Assembly (NCBI RefSeq): GCF_038397785.1
Contig: NZ_CP151642.1
Span: forward strand, 1,612,001 to 1,676,000
DNA length: 64,000 bases
Reading direction: 5' to 3'
Origin: Salinibacterium sp. TMP30
GTDB lineage: Bacteria > Actinomycetota > Actinomycetes > Actinomycetales > Microbacteriaceae
The number at the start of each line of letters is the position of its first letter. Position 1 is the stretch's first letter. A program made the translations under genes and the position numbers. This document shows positions 43,393-51,432 of this stretch, in pieces. Under the pieces are notes generated by a model, which saw only the letters and a list, made by a program, of their open reading frames with translations, was not told where the DNA came from and made no database searches.

Positions 43393-44292
43393 GTGACTGG
43401 GTCATCAGCCACCCGGGTGCTTGTCGCCGGCGCGTCCGGCTATATTGGCACCGAACTCGTCTCCCAGCTCGAGACAGCAGGTTTCGATGTCCTGCGCCTC
43501 GTGCGCCGCTCACCACAGACCGACACCGAGTTTCAGTGGGACCCGCAGTCGGGGACTATCGATGATCGAGCCATCGAGCGTGCGGATGCTGTCATCAATC
43601 TGGCCGGCGCTAGCACAGGGAAATTGCCGTGGACGCCCGGGTACAAGCGGGAGATTCTGCGTTCACGAGTGGATGGCACCCGCACTATCGCCGAGGCAAT
43701 TCGGCGCGCCAGCACTCCCCCCGATGTCTTTCTCAATGGTTCAGCGGTCGGCTACTTCGGCAGCCGCCCTGGTGAGGTGCTGACGGACGAGTCCGCGAAA
43801 GGGACAGGCTTCCTCAGCGACGTTGTTGAGGCGTGGGAGAAGGCTGCCCGCCTCACTCCGTCGCACACCCGCCTCGTCATGTTTCGCACAGGAATCGTCG
43901 TGGGCAAAGGCGGCGCATTCACTCCGCTCAACCTGCTCACCCGCTTCGGGCTGGGCAGTCGACTCGGCAGCGGCGACCAATACTGGCCCTGGATTAGCCT
44001 CCACGACGAAGCTGCCGCCATCATTCACCTAATGCGCAGCGACTTCTCTGGTGTCGTCTCCCTCGTTGGGCCGGCCCCGGCGACGGCAAAGACGGTGACG
44101 ACGACCCTCGCGCGGACAATGCAGAAACCACACTGGCTGGTGGTGCCGAGCTTTGCCATAAGGATGCTTGGCGACGCAGGCGAAGACCTCATCCTGGTTG
44201 ATGAGAATGTTCAGCCTCGCACTCTGCTCAACACGGGCTTTAGTTTCACGCACACCACAATCGAGCAGGCAATCAAAGAGTTCATCGACTAG
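43393..44292 (+). CDS. TIGR01777-type epimerase with DUF1731
   Basis: Extended SDR protein of the YfcH/SulA-homologue family, 299 residues from GTG 43393. N-terminal Rossmann motif GASGYIG, NLAGAS, then FLNGSAVGYFG (with the SDR Tyr) and C-terminal DUF1731 (PSFAIRMLGDAGEDLILVDENVQPRTLL, outlined). The reaction is not known for most members; a role in division or envelope has been suggested. The adjacency to OsmC is probably an operon. Confidence 0.85.
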   Translation: MTGSSATRVLVAGASGYIGTELVSQLETAGFDVLRLVRRSPQTDTEFQWDPQSGTIDDRAIERADAVINLAGASTGKLPWTPGYKREILRSRVDGTRTIAEAIRRASTPPDVFLNGSAVGYFGSRPGEVLTDESAKGTGFLSDVVEAWEKAARLTPSHTRLVMFRTGIVVGKGGAFTPLNLLTRFGLGSRLGSGDQYWPWISLHDEAAAIIHLMRSDFSGVVSLVGPAPATAKTVTTTLARTMQKPHWLVVPSFAIRMLGDAGEDLILVDENVQPRTLLNTGFSFTHTTIEQAIKEFID

Positions 44293-44334
44293 CTGTTCCC
44301 CCTCGAGAGATCAGTCGCGACAGCGAGAACTCGC

Positions 44335-44790
44335 CTAAGCAGCCTTCTTGTCAGCGCTACGCGAGAGCGCGATGGCGTGACGAGTAGCCCAACGGGCCCG
44401 ACGTCGATCGCCACTCGTGTCATAAGCGAGCCCGAGGCGCAACCACGCCCGCCAGGAATCGGGGCTGGCTTCGGCCTCGTCCCGGTAACGCCCAAATGCG
44501 CGGTCTGCCGCTTCTGGCTCGGCTCGCCCGCTCGGCCGACGTTCAGTGATTTCCTCGGGCAAAGCGCCCTCCTCCCGGAGGGTGTTGAGCAACCGCTCTG
44601 CCCGGAAGATGAAAGCCAGCTCGGCTGCGAGCGCCCAGAAACCAATCAATGGGAGTATGAGCAACGCCCACCCCATCACCTGCGCGACAATTTCCCCAGT
44701 TCCGATCAAAATGAACGAATAATTGATCACAAACACCAGGTAGAGTCCCAGAAGGCCCACCATGACAAGAGCCGCTATGCGTGTTTTCAT
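44335..44790 (-). CDS. Two-helix membrane protein with TPR-like tail
   Basis: 151 residues. Two membrane segments (about 7-30 and 38-60), an acidic/Arg linker and a C-terminal helix pair (SWRAWLRLGLAYDTSGDRRRARWATRHAIAL) that looks like one tetratricopeptide unit. Translation is coupled to dapB by a 4-base overlap. No enzyme motif is seen. Similar small proteins accompany dapB in Microbacteriaceae; function unknown. Confidence 0.75.
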   Translation of the reverse strand: MKTRIAALVMVGLLGLYLVFVINYSFILIGTGEIVAQVMGWALLILPLIGFWALAAELAFIFRAERLLNTLREEGALPEEITERRPSGRAEPEAADRAFGRYRDEAEASPDSWRAWLRLGLAYDTSGDRRRARWATRHAIALSRSADKKAA

Positions 44791-45542
44791 TGTGACTCCT
44801 CGCTGCCGCTGGGTGAGAGGTTGATGAGCTGGTCGAGCCCGACCGTCACGCCCCGTGCGCCAACGACCGCGCGCAGACCGAGCAGGATTCCGGCCTCATA
44901 GGAATCCTGCGACATCGTGCGATGGTCGATCGTGAGCACCTCGCCTGGCCCGCCGAAAATGACCTGTTGGTGCGCCACGACTCCCGACATTCGCAGACTA
45001 TGCACGGGGATACCCGCAACTTGCTCGCCGCGGGCACGCTGGTCATGGTGAGGCGCTGCTACTGGACCGCGGTCGGTGCGGGCATCGGCCATGAGCTCAG
45101 CCGTGCGAACTGCGGTTCCCGACGGCGAATCAACCTTGCCTGCGTGGTGGCTTTCGATAATTTCGATCGAGTCAAAATACCGGGCAGCAGTAGCCGCGAA
45201 TGAGGTGGCTAGGGCCGAGCCGAGCGAAAAGTTGGGGATGAAGATGACACCGACGTCGGGGTGCTCGGTGAGCGAAGAATTCACCGCCTGAACACGATCT
45301 TCGCTCCAGCCAGAGGTACCAACCAGCACGCTCTTGCCATGAGAAATGGCGAACTCGACAACAGACGGCGAGACGCTTGGTTCGGTGACATCCACGACTA
45401 CATCTGCCTCAAGCATTTCACTGAGGTCTGACCGCGAATTGAGCGTGGCCACGAGTGAAAAGTCGTCTGAGGCATCGACCACGCCACGGATGAACGTTCC
45501 CATGCGACCGGTTGCGCCGACTACCGCTACTTTCGTTGTCAT
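44787..45542 (-). CDS. dapB: 4-hydroxy-tetrahydrodipicolinate reductase
   Basis: Second enzyme of the diaminopimelate branch, NAD(P)H-dependent. The 251 residues have the cofactor loop VGATGRMG, VDVTEPS, and the catalytic ESHHAGKVDSPSGTA segment with His and Lys. Typical length. It overlaps the small membrane protein gene by 4 bases and is divergent from a GNAT gene 70 bases away. Confidence 0.95.
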   Translation of the reverse strand: MTTKVAVVGATGRMGTFIRGVVDASDDFSLVATLNSRSDLSEMLEADVVVDVTEPSVSPSVVEFAISHGKSVLVGTSGWSEDRVQAVNSSLTEHPDVGVIFIPNFSLGSALATSFAATAARYFDSIEIIESHHAGKVDSPSGTAVRTAELMADARTDRGPVAAPHHDQRARGEQVAGIPVHSLRMSGVVAHQQVIFGGPGEVLTIDHRTMSQDSYEAGILLGLRAVVGARGVTVGLDQLINLSPSGSEESQ

Positions 45543-45612
45543 TACCCAAATCTACCAATGCTGAGCGACTCCGCTGACTACTCCAACTCACAGCCGCGAG
45601 TACTGTGGTGCT

Positions 45613-46071
45613 GTGCCACAGTTTCGCCCCGTCCCCGTCACGGATGCTCTCGCCCACGAACTTCTCACTGAGTACTTCAGCTACCGAGCCGAGACATTCC
45701 CCACACCCTCGGGCTACGTCACAACGTTTCCGACGGCAGAACAATTCGAACCGCCCCGCGGAGTGTTCGTTCTTGTCGAAGAGTCAGGCAGCGCGCTCGG
45801 GTGTGGTGGAATCCGCCAGCGTGATGCTGGTCAGTTCGAGGTGAAGCACCTCTGGGTGCGACCCGCAGGTCGTGGTGCCGGGCTCGGACGACAGCTGCTC
45901 ACGGAACTCGAGCGTCGTGCCCGCCAGTGGCATGCTACAGAACTGGTGCTCGACACTAACGAAAGCTTGGCCGCGGCTGGAGGCCTCTACCGGTCGAGCG
46001 GGTTCGAATCAGTGGAGCCCTATAACGACAACCCGAACGCGACAACTTGGTATCGCAAAGAACTCCGCTAA
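45613..46071 (+). CDS. GNAT-family N-acetyltransferase
   Basis: 152-residue acetyl-CoA-dependent acetyltransferase. It has LGCGGIRQRDAGQFEVKHLWVRPAGRGAGLGRQLLTELE (outlined): beta-4, the V-R-P site and the acetyl-CoA loop RGAGLG, then TELVLDTNESLAAAGGLYRSSGF. Start GTG 45613; SD is weak, so the exact start is uncertain. Substrate cannot be told; small-molecule or amino acid acetylation is usual for this type. Confidence 0.85.
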   Translation: MPQFRPVPVTDALAHELLTEYFSYRAETFPTPSGYVTTFPTAEQFEPPRGVFVLVEESGSALGCGGIRQRDAGQFEVKHLWVRPAGRGAGLGRQLLTELERRARQWHATELVLDTNESLAAAGGLYRSSGFESVEPYNDNPNATTWYRKELR

Positions 46072-46139
46072 TCGCGCTCTGCTGTGCTGTCGGCAGCATC
46101 AATTCGCGTGGAGAGTTCGCGCGGTGAATTCGCGCTGCT

Positions 46140-46742
46140 CTAGTACGGCTGTTCTTCGGGCAGACCCGTACGGAGTTCTGCCGGCAGGTGCCCAAGATCG
46201 TTGTGAGCGACAAGCACTGGAGGCTTGGCGCTGCGCACCCGGATGATTGAGAGGCCGCAATTGGCTTGATTGAGCCCAAGCCAGCGCCACTGATCGCCAC
46301 CGAGCACCTCGCGAACAAACCACGCAATCACAAAATTGTGAGTGATGAGCAGGTCGTGGCGATCCTCACGCACCGGCCGGAGAAACTCGGTGACGGCGTC
46401 TTCCATTTGTGCTTGACCCGCATCGATCTCTTCGGGAGTCACCGACCCAAAAAAGTGGTCGAACGCTGAAGGCATGTCGGGAGTTGGGCCGCTCGGGATG
46501 CAGTCCATGAGCAACGTTGTGGGCTGCGACTCAAGAGCAGGCATTCGTTCAGTCATGATCGCTGCGGTTTCGGCGGCGCGCTGAAGTGGAGAGTGAAAGG
46601 CGCGAGTGAACGGAACACCACCGAGGCGTTCAGAGATTGCCATCGCCTGACGTGTTCCCTTGCCCGAGAGCGGGCCGTCGGGCAGTCCATGTTCTGCGTC
46701 TTGCTGTTCGCCGTGACGAACGAGGTACAGGTAGTGAGCCAT
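46140..46742 (-). CDS. Histidine phosphatase family protein
   Basis: 200 residues, start set at ATG 46742, 6 bases after AGGA. Phosphohistidine site LVRHGEQQD near the N-terminus, second Arg in HSPLQRAAETA and second His in LLITHNFVIAWFV. The family includes phosphoglycerate mutases, broad phosphatases and alpha-ribazole phosphatases; this one is best left as a cytoplasmic phosphatase. It lies 18 bases after the M16 peptidase gene and may be cotranscribed. Confidence 0.85.
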   Translation of the reverse strand: MAHYLYLVRHGEQQDAEHGLPDGPLSGKGTRQAMAISERLGGVPFTRAFHSPLQRAAETAAIMTERMPALESQPTTLLMDCIPSGPTPDMPSAFDHFFGSVTPEEIDAGQAQMEDAVTEFLRPVREDRHDLLITHNFVIAWFVREVLGGDQWRWLGLNQANCGLSIIRVRSAKPPVLVAHNDLGHLPAELRTGLPEEQPY

Positions 46743-46760
46743 CACCATTCCTTTGTTGAT

Positions 46761-48122
46761 CTAACTCTGGGCAACGCTGCCGAGAGTAAGTCCGGAGAAC
46801 ATCTCTTCAGTTACCGCACCCACTGCCGCAATCGACAGGGGGCGTGAGGAGAGTTCGTGAGCAAGTTCTTGGATGCCGTCGGCCGTGACCGCTGAGATCC
46901 GTGCGATCGATGTGTCGAGGTCGACAAACTCGCCAAGCGTGAGTTCGCTGCGACCGAGTCGCGACATGCGCGAATCGGAGTCTTCGAGCGCAAGAGCTGA
47001 GGCCCCTCGCAGTTGCCCGATCGCCCGGCTGATTTCTTCGTCCGTGACAGCAGCATGGCCGAGTTTCGTGAACTCTTCGAGCATGAGTTCGGCAACCTGC
47101 GCAGACTTCGCGGGCGAGCATCCGGCATAAATGCCAAAGATTCCTGCATCGGAGTAGCTGGGCGCGAAGGAGTACACCGAGTAGGCCAGCCCACGCTTTT
47201 CGCGCACTTCTTGAAACAGCCGCGATGACATACCACTGCCCAAGATCGAGTTGAGCACGGTAAGGGTTGCGCGACGCTCATCGGTAGCGGAAAGCCCTTC
47301 GACGCCAGCAATGATATTCGCCTGCTCGATGGGTCGAGGAGTCACCTGAAGTCGCTGACCCGGCTCGGAGGCTTGCGCTGCAGCGCTATCTCGACGCGCA
47401 ACCGGTGTCGCCTCATGCGACAGGTCCCATCCCGCAGCGATAAGACACGAGGAAACTAAGGCGACGACCATATTGTGGTCGACAGCGCCAGCCACTGTAA
47501 TCACGAGATCTTGAGGCCGGTAGTTTCCACGGTAGTGCTTCACTACGGAATCTCGCGAAATTGCGTTGATCGTTTCAGGGCTACCGCCAATCGGCCGGCC
47601 AAGCGGATGCTCGCCAAAGACGGCCTCGAAGAAGCGCTCACTCGCGACATCGGTCGGGTCGTCATCGGCCATGGCGAGTTCTTCGAGAATCACTCCACGC
47701 TCATTCGCGAACTCTGTGGCATCGATCAGGCTCGAGGCGAGCATGTCGCCGATCACTTCGATCGCCATGGGCAGGTCGATGTCTTGCACCTTGGCGTAAT
47801 AGCAGGTGTATTCCTTGGCGGTCATCGCGTTGTGCTCGCCACCCACCGCATCGAAACTGACCGCGATGTCTAGCGCAGTGCGCGACGGAGTTCCCTTGAA
47901 CAGCAGGTGCTCCAAGAAATGAGTGGCACCGAAGGTTCCTGGCAGCTCGTCTCGCGAGCCAGCCGCAACCCAGTAGCCCACCGTTGCGCTGCGCGCACCC
48001 GGAACTTGTTCGCTAAGAATGCGCACACCGCTCGGCAAAACGGTTCTGCGAACGAGACTGTCGCCGGTTGCGGTGAACGACAGTTCGGGAAGGTCAAGAG
48101 GAAGATTCACTGCGTCGATCAT
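46761..48122 (-). CDS. M16-family zinc metallopeptidase
   Basis: 453-residue processing-protease-like enzyme. The inverted zinc motif HxxEH is in THFLEHLLFKG (about H68, E71, H72), with the third ligand Glu in GVILEELAMADDD. The C-terminal R/Y pair region (RGLAYSVYSF) is also present, so the two halves form a complete M16 subunit. In many actinobacteria it directly follows pnp; here about 3.3 kb of other genes separate them. Confidence 0.92.
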   Translation of the reverse strand: MIDAVNLPLDLPELSFTATGDSLVRRTVLPSGVRILSEQVPGARSATVGYWVAAGSRDELPGTFGATHFLEHLLFKGTPSRTALDIAVSFDAVGGEHNAMTAKEYTCYYAKVQDIDLPMAIEVIGDMLASSLIDATEFANERGVILEELAMADDDPTDVASERFFEAVFGEHPLGRPIGGSPETINAISRDSVVKHYRGNYRPQDLVITVAGAVDHNMVVALVSSCLIAAGWDLSHEATPVARRDSAAAQASEPGQRLQVTPRPIEQANIIAGVEGLSATDERRATLTVLNSILGSGMSSRLFQEVREKRGLAYSVYSFAPSYSDAGIFGIYAGCSPAKSAQVAELMLEEFTKLGHAAVTDEEISRAIGQLRGASALALEDSDSRMSRLGRSELTLGEFVDLDTSIARISAVTADGIQELAHELSSRPLSIAAVGAVTEEMFSGLTLGSVAQS

Positions 48123-48207
48123 CCCTATCAGCCTACGTCATTCTGACCGTTCACCCCGTCTCGCAGAAACTTAGTTAAAGCCATGCCCCCCATACTGGGG
48201 GAAATTA

Positions 48208-48241
48208 AAGAGGACAGACAGACTTGTCTGTATGTCCTCTT
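48208..48241. promoter_or_regulatory. 34-bp near-perfect palindrome, probable TetR operator
   Basis: 15 of 17 symmetric pairs match; the core reads ACAGAC-TT-GTCTGT flanked by AGGACA and TGTCCT. Size and symmetry fit two TetR dimers on one operator. It is 190 bases before tetR. Confidence 0.6.
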
Positions 48242-48279
48242 GTGCTACTGTTTTTTCAGGCACCCGAAGCCGACAACCG

Positions 48280-48304
48280 GTCACTTGGATTCGAATCAAG
48301 TGAC
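48280..48304. repeat. 25-base inverted repeat with GATTCGAATC core
   Basis: GTCACTTG on the left and CAAGTGAC on the right flank a GATTCGAATC-type centre; the arms pair over 12 bases with one unpaired G. It could be an operator or an RNA hairpin. Confidence 0.6.
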
Positions 48305-48314
48305 GTTCATAACC

Positions 48315-48343
48315 ACACAACCCGGACCCGAACCGGGTTGTGT
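48315..48343. repeat. 11-bp perfect stem inverted repeat before tetR
   Basis: Arms ACACAACCCGG and CCGGGTTGTGT around a 7-base loop. No T-run on either side, so not a standard terminator. Likely forms in a tetR leader RNA if the promoter is upstream. Confidence 0.65.
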
Positions 48344-48431
48344 CCTAAAACCGCATCGCGCGAACCCGAATCGAACGATGCACTAAGCGGGGAACGTTCC
48401 TGATCCGAATCTCCCCCGGACGGAGTGCGCT

Positions 48432-49025
48432 GTGATGGTATTTGAGACACCAGAGACCGCACAGCGCGCTCCGGCCAAGGGCCGCATTCTAGAAACGGCT
48501 AACGAACTTTTCTACCAAAACGGCATCCTGAACGTCGGAGTAGACCGCATCATTGCGCAGTCGAGCGTGACGAAGGCAACCTTCTACAAGCACTACCGCT
48601 CAAAAGACAACTTGATTATTGAGTACGTCAAGAGCCGCAGAGCAGCAGTAGAGACCCACGTGCGATCAGTCATCGAAGGCGCAGCTTCCCCTCACGACGC
48701 CGTCCTCGGGCTGCTCGAGGGCGTCGCCGCCGAGCTCACGAAGCACGATTTTCGTGGATGCCCATTCCTCAATGTTGTCGCCGAATTTCCCGACCCCAAG
48801 CATCCCGTGCGTGTATTGATTGCCGAACACCGCGATTGGTACAACGAAGCCCTCTACGAATTGATGCGCAGCGCACATCATCCTTTCCCTGGTGACGCCG
48901 CCGACGAACTCATGCTCGCCAAAGATGGCGCCCTCGCGGGAGGCTACGCCGGTGACACGATTGCTGCGGGAGCGGCAATGGCTAGAGTAGTCAAGCGCGT
49001 GCTCGCCGAATCCGTCAGCGCTTAG
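48432..49025 (+). CDS. TetR-family transcription regulator
   Basis: 197 residues; GTG 48432 lies 6 bases after GGAG, and ATG 48435 is the alternative. The N-terminal HTH is KGRILETANELFYQNGILNVGVDRII...SSVTKATFYKHYRSKDNLI (outlined), a standard TetR DNA-binding domain. The ligand domain has the segment FRGCPFLNVVAEFPDPKHPVRV, shared with LmrA/YxaF-type members. Upstream palindromes probably include its operator. Target genes are unknown; the divergent M16 gene and the aldo/keto reductase are nearest. Confidence 0.88.
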   Translation: MMVFETPETAQRAPAKGRILETANELFYQNGILNVGVDRIIAQSSVTKATFYKHYRSKDNLIIEYVKSRRAAVETHVRSVIEGAASPHDAVLGLLEGVAAELTKHDFRGCPFLNVVAEFPDPKHPVRVLIAEHRDWYNEALYELMRSAHHPFPGDAADELMLAKDGALAGGYAGDTIAAGAAMARVVKRVLAESVSA

Positions 49026-49041
49026 TCAGCCAGCGCCGAAT

Positions 49042-49101
49042 CCGTCAGCATTGAGCCCGTCAGCATTGATTTCGTCAGTATTGATTTCGTCAGCATTAAG
49101 C
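49042..49101. repeat. Four 15-bp tandem repeats after tetR
   Basis: Units at 49042, 49057, 49072 and 49087, each (C/T)CGTCAG(C/T)ATT(G/A)A plus two bases. A related GAATCCGTCAGC also occurs at the 3' end of tetR, so the array may have grown from the coding end. It lies between tetR and the convergent aldo/keto reductase. Confidence 0.85.
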
Positions 49102-49124
49102 GGTCACAACTGGCCGCGCGGTGG

Positions 49125-50117
49125 CTAATAGGCCGACGACCGATCCAACTCTGCTGACTGATGCCGGGTCAATTGCACGCGCGCGGCCGCCAGCAACTCC
49201 GGCACCTGAGTTGCTGTGCTAGCGCTCACCACTGGCGCAACCACTCCTGGCTTATTGAGCAGCCACGCCAGGGCTATGGTAGCCGGGCTCGCATCGTGCT
49301 CATGAGCAACCTCATCCAGCGCATTCAGCACCTTGATGCCGCGACGACGTAGGTACTGCGCGGCCTCCTGCCCGCGGGAATTGAGCGCCAGGTCGGAACG
49401 TTGCCGATACTTTCCACTCAAGAATCCGCTCGCGAGCGCGAACCGGGGCATAATGCCCAAACCTTGGATCGTTGCAACATGGGCAAGCCCAATCTCGAAC
49501 TCTTGACGGTGCAGCAGGTTGTAATGCGACTGGATTGCGACCATCGGGGCTACTCCCATTTGACCGCACGCAATGCGCGCCTGAATGAGACGATTTCCTG
49601 TGTGATCTGAGCCGCCGAAGTAGCGCACCTTGCCTTCACCGATTAGCTCATCGACCGCCAACAACGTCTCATCGAAGTCGACGCTCTCGTCATCGACGTG
49701 CAGGTACAACAGATCAATGTGTGACGTTCCCAATCGGGTCAACGATGCAGTGACCGAACGCTTGATCGCTTCAGCATGCATGCCAGGGTTTTCGCGACTC
49801 TTACCCACCTTGGTGGCAACAACCATGTCATCGCGATTGCGGCGCGCGCGCATCCATTCACCGATCATGAGCTCACTTCGACCGGATGCGTAAGAATCGG
49901 CCGTGTCGATAAAGTTGCCTCCACCCTCGGCGAAGGCATCGAGAATAGCCGTCGTCGCCTGCTCATCAGCGGTCCAACCAAAAATGTTTCCACTCAGTGC
50001 AAGGGGGTAGACGCGAAGGTCAGAGGAGCCGATCACTCGAGTGTTGAAATGAGGCTCAGAGCGTGCTCGCGCGCTAGCGGAACCCGGCAGTGATCGAGTC
50101 GGGTGTACCTGCGTCAT
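49125..50117 (-). CDS. Aldo/keto reductase
   Basis: NADPH-dependent carbonyl reductase, TIM barrel, 330 residues from ATG 50117 (GGGAGG five bases upstream). The tetrad is visible: Asp in NFIDTADSYASGRSE with the Tyr in the same segment, Lys in VVATKVGKS, and His in DLLYLHVDDESV. The N-terminal 30 residues before VIGSSDLRVYPLALSGN are basic and variable. Substrate unknown. It is convergent with tetR and could be its target only through a separate promoter. Confidence 0.9.
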   Translation of the reverse strand: MTQVHPTRSLPGSASARARSEPHFNTRVIGSSDLRVYPLALSGNIFGWTADEQATTAILDAFAEGGGNFIDTADSYASGRSELMIGEWMRARRNRDDMVVATKVGKSRENPGMHAEAIKRSVTASLTRLGTSHIDLLYLHVDDESVDFDETLLAVDELIGEGKVRYFGGSDHTGNRLIQARIACGQMGVAPMVAIQSHYNLLHRQEFEIGLAHVATIQGLGIMPRFALASGFLSGKYRQRSDLALNSRGQEAAQYLRRRGIKVLNALDEVAHEHDASPATIALAWLLNKPGVVAPVVSASTATQVPELLAAARVQLTRHQSAELDRSSAY

Positions 50118-50331
50118 TTGGGCCTCCCACAAGGCTTTTGGCAAGGATAAAACGAGGGCGACCCGAAAACGTGCAGCATAGCGCGATCGTTACTACTCCG
50201 TGTCGAAAACCGTCTTATCGGGGCGCTGCGACGACATCCAGGGCCGCAGCGGTGTTGCTTCGGTGTCGCTTCGGGCGCATCCTCGCAATAATGGCAACAG
50301 CACAGTGTCAACCTTCGAGAGGACTGCGATC

Positions 50332-50874
50332 GTGAATAACCCGAACTGGGAGCTTCCAGACGTGCCATCATTCGACCTTGAGAGCCCCGATTTTGAGGCC
50401 GGCGGCACGCTGCCGCAATGGGCCCGCTCAGGGATAGCTAACGCTGGCGGGGAAGACCGCTCCCCCACCCTGCACTGGCAGGGCTTCCCCTCGGGCACGA
50501 AGAGTTTCGTACTCACCGTGTTTGACCCTGATGCGCCCACAAGCAGCGGATGGTGGCACTGGGCAGTGTTTAACATTCCAGCCTCGATCGAGTCACTGCC
50601 CCAGAATGCCGGTAGTGCCGACGCGCAGCTACTCCCCAACGGAGCAATCACTCTGCCCAACGACCTCCGACTCGAGTCGTTTCAGGGGGCCGCCCCTCCT
50701 GCCGGCCACGGTGAGCACCGCTACGTCTTTACACTAAGCGCGCTGAACACCGAACTCCTCGACATTCCGGCAGGAAGCACCCCAGCGATGCTGGGATTTG
50801 TCATGCGCGACCACGTCGTGGCGAGAGCCCAGCTGACGGGACTGTCGAGTACCGAGCACGACGCAACTCGCTAG
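50332..50874 (+). CDS. YbhB/YbcL-type PEBP-family protein
   Basis: Phosphatidylethanolamine-binding-protein fold, 180 residues from GTG 50332 (AGAGGA 8 bases upstream). Core motifs FDPDAPTSSGWWHWAVFNIP and GAAPPAGHGEHRYVFTLSAL are those of the bacterial Raf-kinase-inhibitor-like family. Bacterial members have no agreed function. An upstream reading to 50200 is not conserved. It is followed by about 200 bases with a tandem repeat. Confidence 0.88.
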   Translation: MNNPNWELPDVPSFDLESPDFEAGGTLPQWARSGIANAGGEDRSPTLHWQGFPSGTKSFVLTVFDPDAPTSSGWWHWAVFNIPASIESLPQNAGSADAQLLPNGAITLPNDLRLESFQGAAPPAGHGEHRYVFTLSALNTELLDIPAGSTPAMLGFVMRDHVVARAQLTGLSSTEHDATR

Positions 50875-50930
50875 AGGGCGCGCCGCACCCCGCTGAGGGA
50901 CTACGGGACTATAGCGAGAGCGAGAGCCGC

Positions 50931-51084
50931 TGGGTTAGCTGTTCTGGGTTAGCTGTTCTGGGTTAGCTGTTCTGGGTTAGCTGTTCTGGGTTAGCTGTTC
51001 TGGGTTAGCTGTTCTGGGTTAGCTGTTCTGGGTTAGCTGTTCTGGGTTAGCTGTTCTGGGTTAGCTGTACTGGGCTAGCTATTC
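50931..51084. repeat. Eleven-copy 14-bp tandem repeat
   Basis: Unit TGGGTTAGCTGTTC; nine identical copies from 50931 to 51056, then one copy with one change (51057-51070) and one with two (51071-51084). The last copy contains the stop codon of the leftward small membrane protein gene. Since 14 is not a multiple of 3, each copy shifts frame and supplies a TAA on the minus strand. Confidence 0.97.
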
Positions 51085-51281
51085 TGGCGAAAGTAGTGCG
51101 GTACGCGTTCGTAGCCACGGCTGCGCATTTTCGCGACAACCACGCTGACGACCACGACGACCACGACGATGCCGAGAGCCACCCACAGATACCACGCGGT
51201 CTCAAGCCACACGAGCATGTCGCTCATGAACGCATCAAGGGGTGTAGTGATTCGGGTCACAGTCCCACCGTATCGCTCCAA
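51075..51281 (-). CDS. Small single-pass membrane protein
   Basis: Up to 68 residues; the start is uncertain (TTG at 51281, GTG at 51260 or ATG at 51227). A strongly hydrophobic helix VALGIVVVVVVVSVVVA is followed by a basic, aromatic tail MRSRGYERVPHYFRQNS that faces the cytoplasm by the positive-inside rule. The stop codon lies in the last degenerate unit of the 14-bp array. No family was recognised. Confidence 0.6.
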   Translation of the reverse strand: MERYGGTVTRITTPLDAFMSDMLVWLETAWYLWVALGIVVVVVVVSVVVAKMRSRGYERVPHYFRQNS

Positions 51282-51372
51282 TGCGCTCAGATCCCCACCC
51301 TTTGTTAGGGGAGACAGGGGTGACTACCCCTGATTGAGGGATGAAATCGTGTGCTCTGCGTGGTTAACGGAA

Positions 51373-51403
51373 CAGCGCCCACCCTCAAAGAGGATGGGCG
51401 CTG
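51373..51403 (-). terminator. Hairpin terminator after pnp
   Basis: Stem of 9 bp (CAGCGCCCA with TGGGCGCTG), one C/A mismatch, then 4 bp (CCTC with GAGG) and an AAA loop. It starts 29 bases after the pnp stop. On the minus strand it is followed by TTCCGTT, so the T-run is weak. Confidence 0.75.
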
Positions 51404-51432
51404 ATCGTTACTTCGGCTTCGGTGCGTCGAAT

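Larger units (their letters stand above)
48123..48431. promoter_or_regulatory. Palindrome-rich region between M16 peptidase and tetR
   Basis: 309 bases without a gene between divergent genes. It contains five self-complementary elements: 48187-48201 (CCCCCA/TGGGGG), 48208-48241, 48280-48304, 48315-48343 and GGAACGTTCC at 48391-48400. This density is far above that of any other gap in the window. Promoter boxes were not assigned with confidence. Confidence 0.7.

Noticed and set aside
48280-48343. tRNA-like pieces (GATTCGAATC and CCGGACCCGAACCGGG) before tetR
   Set aside because: They resemble T-arms but no acceptor, D or anticodon stems can be drawn around them; they are better read as palindromes.
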